This document shows positions 56,202 through 64,000 of a DNA stretch of 64,000 bases, one piece after another. The position numbers and the translations under genes are program-made. How positions within the stretch are numbered: position 1 is the stretch's first letter; each line of letters starts with the position of its first letter. Origin of the DNA: Serratia ficaria (GTDB lineage Bacteria; Pseudomonadota; Gammaproteobacteria; Enterobacterales; Enterobacteriaceae). The stretch is taken from assembly GCF_900187015.1 (NCBI RefSeq), contig NZ_LT906479.1, positions 1,922,001-1,986,000 on the forward strand, written 5' to 3'. The notes below the pieces were generated by a model. The model saw only the letters and a program-made list of their open reading frames with translations. It searched no databases and was not told the origin of the DNA.

Positions 56202-56841
56202 CTGATGATGTCCTGTTTTACCTGTCATTGGTGAAATAGTGAGCTCTGAAGTGGCTCTTTTTTATACGTTTATCCGGTTGGTCCGGTTTCAGTAAGGTAG
56301 TGCAATAACGCCACCTTTGTGCAACATGTTTACAACATTTATGCGAGGGATAAAAGTCGATTGTTCTTTACACTGCGGAGGCAAATCGGACGTTCAGGGG
56401 GCGGAAGATTACTCTTCAAAACGCCGGATTAACAGACCTTATGCGGCTTATCTCGTTGATAAAACAGAGGGTTGATAATTTCGCATGAAAAAAAGTAATG
56501 AGTGTAAGCGTTTGACACCGACGATGCGGAGACGATGAATCTAACCTGCGGGGCCGTGAGCTCAGCGGGCAGCTCCGTTGGCGGTGACTCAATGGGGCGC
56601 AGGCGCGGATCCTGGAGCACCCACCAACCAAATCAGGGCGTTACGCCCGACGTTTTCTCTCGCTTCGCTTCTTCGGCGGTTTTTTCCGCTCGCCGTTCAA
56701 CAATAAATCCGAGTTTTTTGACCGATGTTCAGAAAGGTGATCTGGCGCAAATTGTGGTGTTATCGGCGGCTTTGGCGGCCAATCGTCCCCCTGATTTTTT
56801 GTGCGGCCACGCGCTGGCGTCGCGGTTCACCCAAGAATCTT
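56202..56841. other. 640-base gap upstream of cycA without a supported gene
   Basis: The part nearest cycA (about 56230-56350) is AT-rich and likely holds its promoter and leader. Further left-to-right, 56530-56840 is GC-rich with weak reading frames on both strands that lack codon bias, domains and ribosome sites. A hairpin GGCGG-x-TTTTTTCCGC-type pair lies near 56680-56695. I see no supported gene; a small RNA cannot be excluded. Confidence 0.4.
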
Positions 56842-57351
56842 TCAGGTCAAAATGGGCGGAAACAGGTGAGCGACCGACATCAGCGCCAGCGCCCAGGCGG
56901 CGGCAGAAAACGCCGAAGTCAGGTATACCGGCTTCAGCGGCAGCGAAAGCATCCCGGCCATCAGCGGAACCGTGTAACGCATCACCGCCAAAAAGCGCGA
57001 AGCGAACAGCAGCGGCATGCCTTGTTCCTGCAGCGCCAGCCGCGCCTTGCGCAGCGGAGCATCAAACCGCGCCGGCAGCCAGGTCATCGGCCCGCGGCGG
57101 CACAGCAGCGCGCCGCAGTGGAATGACAGGATCGAACCCAGAGCGGCCCCCAGCGTGATGGCGCTCCAGACAGCGCCGAGCGGCAGCGCATGTTTGCCCG
57201 CCAGGATCGCCAACAACAGCGTGACGGAAGCCGGAGGCAGCACGGATGAAACAAAAATAACCGACTTCCCCAGCGAGAACAGAAAGATAAGCAGCAGCAG
57301 GAATTCAGGTTCCGGGCTGTATTTGGCGATCATCTGCGTGAGCGGAGCCAT
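56842..57351 (-). CDS. DedA-family membrane protein (small)
   Basis: The start at 57351 follows GAGG with 6-base spacing and gives 169 residues with about five helices. The S-R-F-L-A-V-M-R-Y block with a following P-L-M-A-G is the DedA/SNARE-associated signature (F-x-R-x-x-P-x-x-R in longer members). DedA proteins take part in phospholipid flipping and envelope homeostasis. It is shorter than E. coli DedA (about 220). No partner genes. Confidence 0.8.
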   Translation of the reverse strand: MAPLTQMIAKYSPEPEFLLLLIFLFSLGKSVIFVSSVLPPASVTLLLAILAGKHALPLGAVWSAITLGAALGSILSFHCGALLCRRGPMTWLPARFDAPLRKARLALQEQGMPLLFASRFLAVMRYTVPLMAGMLSLPLKPVYLTSAFSAAAWALALMSVAHLFPPILT

Positions 57352-57490
57352 CGGCCACCTCGGATAATTGTCGTTTGGTGACCAGTGTCCCATTTATAAC
57401 ATCAATAAGAGCTCAATCAGCTGGGCGCGCGTCCGCCTCTTTAGGTTAGGGTGACGCCATACAAACGCAAAACTCACGAGGGGAAGGATT

Positions 57491-57793
57491 ATGTTGAAGG
57501 TCATAGCAGAAGATTTTATCAAGCCGGAGCATATCGACAAGGTCATGCCGCTGTATCGCGAGCTGGTGGAGAAAACCCGGCGGGAACCGCTGTGCATCTC
57601 CTATGAGCTGTGTATCGATCATCAGGACCCCGGGCACTTTATCTTTGTCGAGAGCTGGCCCGATCGCGCCGCGCTGGACGCGCACTGCCAAAGCGAGCAT
57701 TTCAAGCGCCTGGTGCCCCAGATTAACCTGCATCAGCGCCAGCCCTGCGCCTTTCTGTTTATGCAGCCTTTCCCGGATGCGGGCGATGAATAG
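57491..57793 (+). CDS. Antibiotic-biosynthesis-monooxygenase-type small protein
   Basis: This 100-residue ABM-fold protein resembles YgiN/LsrG: V-I-A-E-D-F-I-K-P near the start, E-P-L-C-I-S-Y-E-L, F-I-F-V-E-S-W-P-D and D-A-H-C-Q-S-E-H-F. Members oxidise quinols or act on small aldehydes without cofactor. The ribosome site GAGGGGAAGG is strong. The minus-strand terminator of the next gene lies just beyond its stop. Confidence 0.88.
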   Translation: MLKVIAEDFIKPEHIDKVMPLYRELVEKTRREPLCISYELCIDHQDPGHFIFVESWPDRAALDAHCQSEHFKRLVPQINLHQRQPCAFLFMQPFPDAGDE

Positions 57794-57795
57794 AC

Positions 57796-57821
57796 AAAAA
57801 AAGCCCCGCAGGGGAGCGGGG
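57796..57821 (-). terminator. Rho-independent terminator, minus strand
   Basis: Read on the minus strand: CCCCGC-TCCCCT-GCGGGG followed by C and seven T. It ends the transcript of the gene at 57921-58475, lying directly behind the converging monooxygenase gene. Confidence 0.9.
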
Positions 57822-57920
57822 TCAATGGCTTCTCTAACATATCTTATAGTGATTAAAAAATAGGCTGATAATGATTGTCATTCACTAAGAATGCTCCTAA
57901 ACGAACATTGATGCGGTGAA

Positions 57921-58475
57921 TCATGGGCGGGACGCAGCCGGAGCGGCCTCGCTGGCGGCTTTGATAGCGTGCAACATCCGGCGACGGATCAGGCCGCTGA
58001 CCAACCGGATGGCGAGCCAATAAGGGGTAAATCGCCGGCGGCTGGCGCGATCGGGGCAGAAAATGCGGGTCTCCGTCACCAGGCGACAGCGGCCGTTTCG
58101 CCCGGGGTGTACGGCATAACCCAATGCCAGCTTGGCCACTCCCGGCTGCCGAAAGGTGAGGAATGCCGCGCCATCGTTTATCTTGACCAGGCCGTAGCCG
58201 GCCTGCCAGAAGCGGCCAATCAGGCCATAAACCAGCGCCACGTCGTTTTGTTCCAGCAGGCAAAAGTCATGCAGGCCAAACGACGCTGGGGGCGCCTGGC
58301 GCGCCATCAGCCGGGATGGCAGCTCCCGTATGGTTATCATGGCGCGAAAGAAACGGTCATGCTGCGGATCGTAGGCCGCAACGGCCGCGATCACCCGGGA
58401 GGACGGGGCTAGGATCTCGATAGCGTGGCGCTCCGAGAATTGGTATTCATGCAAATACTTGTCCAGCAGTCCCAT
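57921..58475 (-). CDS. Unknown protein with START/SRPBCC-like features
   Basis: The start at 58475 (M-G-L-L-D-K-Y) follows AGGGAAAG and gives 184 residues. An upstream frame to 58511 is less likely. The later part (R-L-V-T-E-T-R-I-F-C-P-D followed by R-F-T-P-Y-W-L-A-I-R-L-V-S-G-L-I-R) recalls uncharacterised SRPBCC-type ligand-binding proteins. No catalytic residues can be named. It is transcribed alone and ends at a clear terminator. Confidence 0.7.
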   Translation of the reverse strand: MGLLDKYLHEYQFSERHAIEILAPSSRVIAAVAAYDPQHDRFFRAMITIRELPSRLMARQAPPASFGLHDFCLLEQNDVALVYGLIGRFWQAGYGLVKINDGAAFLTFRQPGVAKLALGYAVHPGRNGRCRLVTETRIFCPDRASRRRFTPYWLAIRLVSGLIRRRMLHAIKAASEAAPAASRP

Positions 58476-58540
58476 GTTATCTTTCCCTGAAATATCGCTC
58501 TGATGCGCCAAGTTTACCGAACGTTGGCGCGGCGGTCGAT

Positions 58541-59716
58541 TTACCCCCCCGTATTTTCCTCTTTCTTGAAGCCGATGAGCGTCAGCAGCAGGGCGATGGC
58601 ACCGAACGGCAGCGCGAACAGCGGCAACCGGTCAGCGGGCTGGCCGGCTAACGCGAAGCTGCCCAGCATGCCGCCTGCGGCGATGCCGGCGTACAGCGCC
58701 GAGCCGTTCAGTGCGACGGTTAACGGGCCGGCGCGTTTTGACAGTGCCAGCAGGTGATGCTGGAGGGGCACAAGATACATCCAACCGGCAATGCCCCAAA
58801 CCAGAAAAAGGGTCAACACCCGCCAGGGCGAGGCCAGGGAGAAACCGAGCAACAGCAGTGTAAGCGTCTGGGCCGTGATCGAAAGCAACAGGGTAAGCCT
58901 GCTGCCGAGCGTATCGGTCAGCTTGCCGGAAACGGCATTGCCGATGACCGCGCCGATGCCGAACGCCAGCAACGCGAAGGGCAGGATCCGTTCCGAGCCA
59001 AGCCGGGTATGCCGCAGCAGCACGCTGACATAGCTGTATACCAGGTGTTCGGAACAGACGGCGAAGAAAGCGATCAGCAAGGTGGTCAGCACCGCTTTTT
59101 GCCGCAGCGGGGCAAGCCGTGCTTTCAGGCCGTAGCTGCCCGGCGCCGCCAGCGGGCGCAGCGCCAGCGAAAGCCCCAGCAGCGCCGCGGCGCCCAGCAG
59201 GGTGATAAGCGCAAACACCTCCCGCCAGCCGATGAGCTGGGTGAAGAAGGTGCCGAAGGGGACGCCGAGGGCGATAGCCAGCGTCATGCCGCCATAGACG
59301 ATGGAAATGGCCCGGCCCCGGCGTTTTTCGGGCGCCAGCTCGGCGGCGGCCGCCGCCGCTTGCGGGGTGTAACAGGCCGCGCCCAGCGCGGCCAATATGC
59401 GGCCAAGCGAAAGCTGCAGATAGCCGGCGGCAAATGCGCACGTCAGATTGCCGACGATAAACAACGCCAGCGCCAACTGCAGAATGCGCCTGCGGTTAAG
59501 ATGGCCCAGCAGCCAGGCGCTCAGTGGAGCGAACAGCGCGTAGGCCAGGGCGAAGATTGAAATCAGCCACCCCGCCTGAGCGGGAGCGACCGCCAGGGTA
59601 GCGGCGAGGGGGCTGAGCATGCCGGCGACAATAAAGGCGTCGGTGCCGATGGCAAAGGTGCCGAGCGCCATCAGACCTGAGGCGATCAAGTACCCGTCGT
59701 CACTGCGTTTAAGCAT
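58541..59716 (-). CDS. MFS drug/sugar efflux transporter (AraJ-like)
   Basis: This 391-residue, 12-helix MFS protein of the DHA1/AraJ type carries the motif A region (L-L-G-H-L-N-R-R-R-I-L), the motif C-like G-x-x-x-G-x-x-x-G segment and a short N-terminal leader. It probably exports small compounds (sugars, drugs). No regulator sits next to it except the LuxR gene starting 231 bases away on the other strand. Confidence 0.88.
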   Translation of the reverse strand: MLKRSDDGYLIASGLMALGTFAIGTDAFIVAGMLSPLAATLAVAPAQAGWLISIFALAYALFAPLSAWLLGHLNRRRILQLALALFIVGNLTCAFAAGYLQLSLGRILAALGAACYTPQAAAAAAELAPEKRRGRAISIVYGGMTLAIALGVPFGTFFTQLIGWREVFALITLLGAAALLGLSLALRPLAAPGSYGLKARLAPLRQKAVLTTLLIAFFAVCSEHLVYSYVSVLLRHTRLGSERILPFALLAFGIGAVIGNAVSGKLTDTLGSRLTLLLSITAQTLTLLLLGFSLASPWRVLTLFLVWGIAGWMYLVPLQHHLLALSKRAGPLTVALNGSALYAGIAAGGMLGSFALAGQPADRLPLFALPFGAIALLLTLIGFKKEENTGG

Positions 59717-59895
59717 GTTAACTCTCTGGTTAAAAACGGTGATGTTCGCAGGCAGAATAATCGGTTTACCGATCCCGGCTAAGTGGCAAAACTGACAGCT
59801 TCATCCGGCCCTCCGCCTGTGCTAGGCCGGCGACGGTGGCGATGGGTTTTATGACCGTCCATTTCGTTATATAAAACGGCTGTCGATAAAATGCC

Positions 59896-59913
59896 TGGCT
59901 GTTATACAGTTAG
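59896..59913. promoter_or_regulatory. Weak lux-box-like inverted repeat before the LuxR gene
   Basis: CTGTTATACAG at 59899-59909 is a short near-palindrome, extendable by GG/TT on its sides. It lies 38 bases before the LuxR start, where an autoregulatory lux box would be expected. The match to any lux-box consensus is poor. Confidence 0.25.
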
Positions 59914-59946
59914 CTGCGGAATATTCAGGTTATCGAAGAGGCAGTG

Positions 59947-60645
59947 ATGATTATTGACCACCGACAGGCGTTAAACGCTCAGGCCGATAATTTCCTGGCG
60001 CAGCTTGAAGTGCAGACGCGCGCGCTGGGATTTGAGCGCTTTTGTTATATTGTTTTCTCCGGTTACCCGCTTCGCCACCCCAAAATGGCGATGGAGAGCA
60101 ATTATCCGCTGGAATTTATCGAGGATTATCGTCATGGTCGCGATTATTTGCGCGATCCGGTCATTGAACAGGCGCAGCGTTCCACCCTGAGGTTCGCCTG
60201 GGACCATGGCTTCTATCAGGGCAACCTCGCGCTGTGGCAACGCATGGCCGAACAGGGGCTGGCCGCCGGCTGGACGCAGTCAGTGAAGGATTGCCATGGG
60301 CGGGTGGGCATTCTGACGTTGGCGGGAAGCCAGGCTCCGCCGCTGGAGAGCGCCGCCGATATGCCGAGGCAGCACCAGTTTCTTGGGCTGGCGCAGGCGG
60401 CGCATCAAACATTGCGCGAAGCCTTGCTCCCGGAAAGCGACGAGGCGATTAAAGACGTGCTGACGCCGCGAGAAAAAGACGTTTTACGCTGGTGCAGCGA
60501 AGGGAAAACGGCGCAGGAGATCGCTATTATCATGAGCCTTGCGGAACGTACGGTTAATTTTCATATCGGCAACGCCATTAGAAAGCTCTCGGTCGCCAAT
60601 AAAACCGCGGCCACCGCCAAGGCGGTTTATTTGCAGCTTATTTAA
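59947..60645 (+). CDS. LuxR-type quorum-sensing regulator without a LuxI partner in the window
   Basis: The ATG at 59947 has GAGG 5 bases upstream; GTG at 59944 is too close. The 232-residue protein has an autoinducer-binding domain (about 20-165) and a LuxR HTH (about 170-230, L-T-P-R-E-K-D-V-L-R-W-C-S-E-G-K-T). In TraR numbering, which matches without gaps here, Tyr61, Asp70, Pro71 and Trp85 of the acyl-homoserine-lactone pocket are kept, but position 57, usually Trp, is Phe. No luxI-type synthase is near in this window. It is probably a LuxR solo, or has its partner elsewhere. Confidence 0.9.
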   Translation: MIIDHRQALNAQADNFLAQLEVQTRALGFERFCYIVFSGYPLRHPKMAMESNYPLEFIEDYRHGRDYLRDPVIEQAQRSTLRFAWDHGFYQGNLALWQRMAEQGLAAGWTQSVKDCHGRVGILTLAGSQAPPLESAADMPRQHQFLGLAQAAHQTLREALLPESDEAIKDVLTPREKDVLRWCSEGKTAQEIAIIMSLAERTVNFHIGNAIRKLSVANKTAATAKAVYLQLI

Positions 60646-60825
60646 TCGCGAGAAAATAATAATTAATTGACTATCCGTTAACCGCGCTATGTTTATATTT
60701 TGTTAAAATATCAATTGCCTGTCCCAGTATTTACCGCCGATCACAAAAGCGCGATAAAGCGGTTCACCCCGCGCATGCCCGGCAGTACCCTATAAGCTCC
60801 CCGGTTTACATAGAAAGGACGTGAT

Positions 60826-61254
60826 ATGTACAAGACCATTTTAGTGCCGATAGACATTGAAGAGGATTTGTTGACCGAGCATGCGCTTCAGCACGTGGAG
60901 TATCTGGCGAAAATGTCCGGCGCCCGGGTGCATTTCTTCCATGCGCTGCCGGATGCCTCGGCATTTGTTACCGCTTATTCGTTTGGCATCAAGGAATTCG
61001 AGAACCAGGCGGAAGTGAAAGCGGTCGATAAGCTGAAGAAAATCATGTCCGAAATCGACATTCCGCTGGATCGCCTGAATTACACCATCAGCTTTGGCTC
61101 GCCGCGCGATCAGGCGCTGGAACTGGCCGAAGAGATCGACGCCGACCTGATCGTCATTGGCTCGCGCCGCCCGAGCGTGAAAACCTACCTGCTGGGCTCC
61201 AACGCCGCCGCTATCGTTCGCCACGCCAATATATCGGTGATGGTGGTCCGTTAA
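60826..61254 (+). CDS. uspF: Universal stress protein (UspF/UspG type)
   Basis: This 142-residue protein has the UspA fold with ATP-binding loop G-S-R-R-P-S-V-K-T-Y-L-L-G-S-N-A-A (the G-x2-G-x9-G-S/T pattern, second G altered to Arg-Arg-Pro). UspF proteins bind nucleotide and act in adhesion and stress survival. AGAAAGGA precedes the ATG. The 180-base AT-rich gap before it probably holds its promoter. A strong hairpin follows the stop. Confidence 0.88.
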   Translation: MYKTILVPIDIEEDLLTEHALQHVEYLAKMSGARVHFFHALPDASAFVTAYSFGIKEFENQAEVKAVDKLKKIMSEIDIPLDRLNYTISFGSPRDQALELAEEIDADLIVIGSRRPSVKTYLLGSNAAAIVRHANISVMVVR

Positions 61255-61263
61255 TTCGCGCAA

Positions 61264-61290
61264 GGCAGGCCGCCGTTCCCGCGGCCTGCC
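61264..61290. terminator. Strong hairpin between converging uspF and dehydrogenase genes
   Basis: GGCAGGCCGC (61264-61273) pairs perfectly with GCGGCCTGCC (61281-61290) around a 7-base loop in the 40-base gap between two converging stops. It has no long T-run but is placed to end both transcripts. Confidence 0.55.
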
Positions 61291-61294
61291 TCCG

Positions 61295-62308
61295 TTAACG
61301 GCACAGCGCCACAATCTCGTCGTACAGCCCCGTCGGGATCTCTACCCCCAGGCGCTCGCTCTGTTGTCGCCGCTGATAGCGCCGTTCTCCGGGGATGCGC
61401 GCGCCTTGATCCCGCATATCGGCAAACATCGCTTCCGCCCGGGCGAAATACTTCGCCTTATCCGCGCCGAGAAAGCGTTCGGGATCCAGGGCGATAATCA
61501 GTTCACCGCCGTAGGGCGAAGAGCCGGTCCGTTCGTCGTAGGCCAGCGACTCCTTGCTGGTCAGATCGCCAATCAGCGGCCCGGCCAGCAGTTCCACCAT
61601 TGCCGCCAGCGCCGATCCCTTATGCCCGCCAAAGGTCAGCATCGCGCCCTCCAGCACGCTGGCGGCGTCGGTGCTGGGATTGCCGGCGCTGTCGATGCCC
61701 CAGCCCTCGGGCAGCGGAGTGCCGGCGCGGCGGTGCAGCTCAATTTCGCCGCGCGCCGCCGCGCTGGTCGCCATATCGAATAAAAACGGCGGCAGCCCGG
61801 GCCGTGGCCAACCGAAGGCGATGGGATTGGTGCCGAACAGCGGGCGGCTGCCTCCGGCCGGCGTCACCCAGGCATGGCTCGGCGTGCAGGCCAGCGCCAC
61901 CAGGCCCTGCTCGGTCAGGGGTTCGATATCGGCCCACAGGGCGGAAAAATGCACGCAGCGGTTAATCGCCAGCGCGGCGATGCCGTTGGCGCGCACCTTG
62001 TCGATAAAGGCCGGCAGCGCGTGGCGATAGGCCAGCAGCGAGAAGGCGCCGCCGGCGTCCACCCGCAGGATCGCCGGCGCACTGTCGAGAAGCCTGGGCT
62101 GCGCGTCGGCGGAAACTTTGCCGGCGTGCAATGAACGGACGCAGCCCAGCAGGCGGTAAAGGCCGTGCGAGGCGCAGCCGTCGCGTTCGCCCCGGGTGAC
62201 ATTTTGCGCCACCGCTTCGGCGTGCGCCTGGCTGAAGCCATTGCTGAGCAGGGCGCGCAGCGCCAGCTGGTAGGCCTGATCCAACGACAGGTTATGGGTT
62301 TGCGTCAT
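61295..62308 (-). CDS. Ldh2-family NAD(P)H dehydrogenase, DpkA-like
   Basis: The start at 62308 (M-T-Q-T-H-N) follows AAGGAGG at good spacing. This 337-residue protein belongs to the malate/lactate dehydrogenase-2 family: conserved S-H-G-L-Y-R-L, C-V-H-F-S-A-L-W-A-D-I-E-P-L and F-G-T-N-P-I-A-F-G-W-P-R blocks. The V-H-F-S-A-L-W pattern is that of the piperideine-2-carboxylate/pyrroline-2-carboxylate reductases (DpkA/LhpD) rather than lactate or malate enzymes. It would reduce cyclic imino acids from D-lysine or D-proline/hydroxyproline. The ribosome site lies at the 3' end of the transporter gene upstream, so the two form one operon. Confidence 0.85.
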   Translation of the reverse strand: MTQTHNLSLDQAYQLALRALLSNGFSQAHAEAVAQNVTRGERDGCASHGLYRLLGCVRSLHAGKVSADAQPRLLDSAPAILRVDAGGAFSLLAYRHALPAFIDKVRANGIAALAINRCVHFSALWADIEPLTEQGLVALACTPSHAWVTPAGGSRPLFGTNPIAFGWPRPGLPPFLFDMATSAAARGEIELHRRAGTPLPEGWGIDSAGNPSTDAASVLEGAMLTFGGHKGSALAAMVELLAGPLIGDLTSKESLAYDERTGSSPYGGELIIALDPERFLGADKAKYFARAEAMFADMRDQGARIPGERRYQRRQQSERLGVEIPTGLYDEIVALCR

Positions 62309-62328
62309 CTCCGTTTCCTCCTTTTCAA

Positions 62329-63894
62329 TCACTCTTCTTCATCTCCGACGAAATTCGCCTGAGGTAAACAGGTATAGGCGCCCCAGTAGTAAATCACCAG
62401 CGCAATCGCCGCGATGGTGAGAGTGTCCCAGGGATGGCTGATGGCGCCGATGCCGCCGAAGCTGCTGAGATAGGAGACGACGATCACCAGCGCATAGAAG
62501 GCGATCAGCCACAGAGAGGACCAAATCTGCTGCTTCAGGCCGACGGCGTGCGTCGGCACCTGATTTTTGAACAATATATAGACCGCAAACATCAGGATTT
62601 GCAGCCCGAGCAGCCAGGAAACGGTGTCCCAACCCGACCAGAAGACGATCAGCGCCGAGATGATAAACGACAGCGGGCCAAGCACGCAGAACCCGCGCAC
62701 CCGGAACGGGCGAGGCAGGTCGGGAGCGTTGCGCCGCAGGCCGGCGGCGGTCACCGGCGCAATGGCGTAGCTCAGCACCAGCGCGGCGGACACTACGCCG
62801 ATCAGTTTCTCCCAGGAAGGGAAAGGCAGCGTCCAGAACACCGACAGGGCGAAGGTCAGCCACAGCGCCGGGCGCGGAATGCCGGACTCGCCGTCGACGC
62901 GGGTAAAAATTTTAAAGAAGGTGCCGGCGCGCGCCCAGCCGTAAATCACGCGCGGCGTGGCGTTCATGTAGATATTGCCGGTGCCGCTCGGCGAAACGAT
63001 CGCATCGCTGACCACCAGAAACGCCAGCCAGCCCATGCCCAGAGTGATGGCGATGTCGCGGAACGGCAGGGAGAACTGCTGGCTGATGTGGGCCCAGCCG
63101 CCGTTCAGCATGTCGCTGGGGATGCTGCCGAGGAAGGCGATTTGCAGCAGCACATAGATGACGGTGGACAATACCACCGACAGGATCAGCGCAATCGGAA
63201 TGGTACGCTGCGGATTTTGCACCTCGCTGGCGACCGAGATGATCGGCGTCAGGCCCAGGTAGGCGAAGATAATGCCGCCGGCGGATATGGCGGCCTCAAC
63301 CCCGGCGGAGCCGAAGGGCGCAAACCCCTGGCTGTGCAGATTTTCCGGCTTGAAGAAGCTGAACAGCACCACGATCACCAGCAACGGCACCAGAAATTTC
63401 AGCACGCTGATCAGGTTGTTGGATTTGGCGAAGGTTTTCACGCTGTAGTAATTCAGCGCGAAGAAAAAACACAGCAGCGCCAACTGCACCAGCCAGCCGA
63501 TCGGCGTCGGGTCGCCGGAGCCGGGTTGGCTGAGGAAAGGGAACCAGGCGGCGGCGTATTGGCGCGCCGCCACCACCTCGATGGCGATCAGGCTGGAGAA
63601 GGCGATCAGCGTGATAAAGCCCAGCAGGTAACCCATCAACTCGCCGTGCGAAAACACCGGATAGCGAATGATGCCGCCGGCGCGCGGCAGCGCCGCGCCC
63701 AGCTCGCAGTAAACGATGCCGAGCAACAGCACCGCCAGGCCGCCTATCAGCCAGGAGTAAATGCCGGCGGGGCCGGCGATGGAAGAGACGTGGCTGGCGG
63801 CGAACAGCCAGCCGGAACCGAAAATTGCGCCCAGGCCGATAAACGTCAAATCGGTGAGCGTAAGCTGCTTCTTGAATTTGCCTTGGGTTGTCAT
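62329..63894 (-). CDS. APC-family amino-acid transporter
   Basis: This 521-residue, 12-14-helix APC permease starts Q-L-T-L-T-D-L-T-F-I-G-L-G-A-I-F-G-S-G-W. The V-S-P-S-G-T-G mid motif is seen. It lies just before and overlaps the ribosome site of the DpkA-like gene, so it probably imports the amino acid whose imine that enzyme handles. The substrate is not evident from sequence. The start has an AAGGGT ribosome site. The 106 bases to the right window edge hold no gene. Confidence 0.88.
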   Translation of the reverse strand: MTTQGKFKKQLTLTDLTFIGLGAIFGSGWLFAASHVSSIAGPAGIYSWLIGGLAVLLLGIVYCELGAALPRAGGIIRYPVFSHGELMGYLLGFITLIAFSSLIAIEVVAARQYAAAWFPFLSQPGSGDPTPIGWLVQLALLCFFFALNYYSVKTFAKSNNLISVLKFLVPLLVIVVLFSFFKPENLHSQGFAPFGSAGVEAAISAGGIIFAYLGLTPIISVASEVQNPQRTIPIALILSVVLSTVIYVLLQIAFLGSIPSDMLNGGWAHISQQFSLPFRDIAITLGMGWLAFLVVSDAIVSPSGTGNIYMNATPRVIYGWARAGTFFKIFTRVDGESGIPRPALWLTFALSVFWTLPFPSWEKLIGVVSAALVLSYAIAPVTAAGLRRNAPDLPRPFRVRGFCVLGPLSFIISALIVFWSGWDTVSWLLGLQILMFAVYILFKNQVPTHAVGLKQQIWSSLWLIAFYALVIVVSYLSSFGGIGAISHPWDTLTIAAIALVIYYWGAYTCLPQANFVGDEEE

Positions 63895-64000
63895 GGTATG
63901 ACCCTTTTGTTATTGGATGGCATGCAGATGCGGCCGGGCTAGTTTTTGGCTGATGAATCTATCGGGTCTCTGGTGTACACGCCGTTAACCTGCCGCAGCA

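Noticed and set aside
56535-57158. 207-codon + strand frame between cycA and the DedA gene
   Set aside because: Its second half is antisense to the DedA gene and the first half lacks codon bias, domain and ribosome site.

Overview
The window reads as chromosome of a Serratia marcescens-complex enterobacterium. The strongest marker is a secreted nuclease at 42202-42999 that matches the classical S. marcescens NucA almost residue for residue, with a near-consensus LexA box in front of it. Other genes (rutG, cycA, fes/entS-type genes) are clearly enterobacterial, and most of the DNA is GC-rich. The exceptions are AT-rich patches around the T6SS effector genes and the fimbrial locus.

Region 1 (1-22.3 kb) is the greater part of a type VI secretion locus on the + strand: OmpA-domain protein (cut by the window edge), Hcp, ClpV, VgrG, an effector/immunity segment, a PAAR tip protein, a membrane protein, then TssM, TssA, TssF, TssG, TssJ, TssE, a YHYH protein and a VasL-type protein, closed by a strong terminator. 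tssB, tssC, tssK and tssL would lie to the left. The effector segment (6.2-9.65 kb) is AT-rich. It holds a Tle-type lipase, a probable membrane-anchored immunity protein, and the debris of a second cassette: a truncated 5' end of another tle gene fused to a second copy of the vgrG 3' tail.

Region 2 (22.3-35 kb) is a Fur-type siderophore locus. A TonB-dependent receptor faces a Fes-like esterase, an MbtH protein, a two-module NRPS (C-A-T-C-A-T-TE) and an EntS-like exporter. The second A domain carries the exact serine code of EntF; the first carries three acidic pocket residues, suggesting Lys, Orn or Arg. This predicts a catechol-(basic amino acid)-serine trilactone. No dihydroxybenzoate genes are present in the window.

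Region 3 (35.3-42.2 kb) is a chaperone-usher fimbrial operon (pilin, chaperone, usher, tip adhesin) behind a 560-base AT-rich leader. Two small probable regulators follow: one with a RelB/DinJ-like N-terminal segment, one with a LuxR-type HTH.

Region 4 (42.2-48.8 kb) holds nucA, a TrkH-like K+ transporter, wrbA, a LysE exporter facing a LysR regulator, and an XRE-cupin regulator facing an EamA transporter. Region 5 (48.8-54.8 kb) is a pyrimidine-degradation operon rutABCDFG, without rutE, facing rutR, with a RutR operator between. Region 6 (54.8-64 kb) holds cycA, a DedA protein, a small monooxygenase, an unknown protein, an MFS exporter, a LuxR-type quorum-sensing receptor without a luxI partner, a universal stress protein, and a DpkA-like dehydrogenase co-transcribed with an APC amino-acid transporter.

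No tRNA, rRNA, CRISPR array, insertion sequence or prophage was seen.
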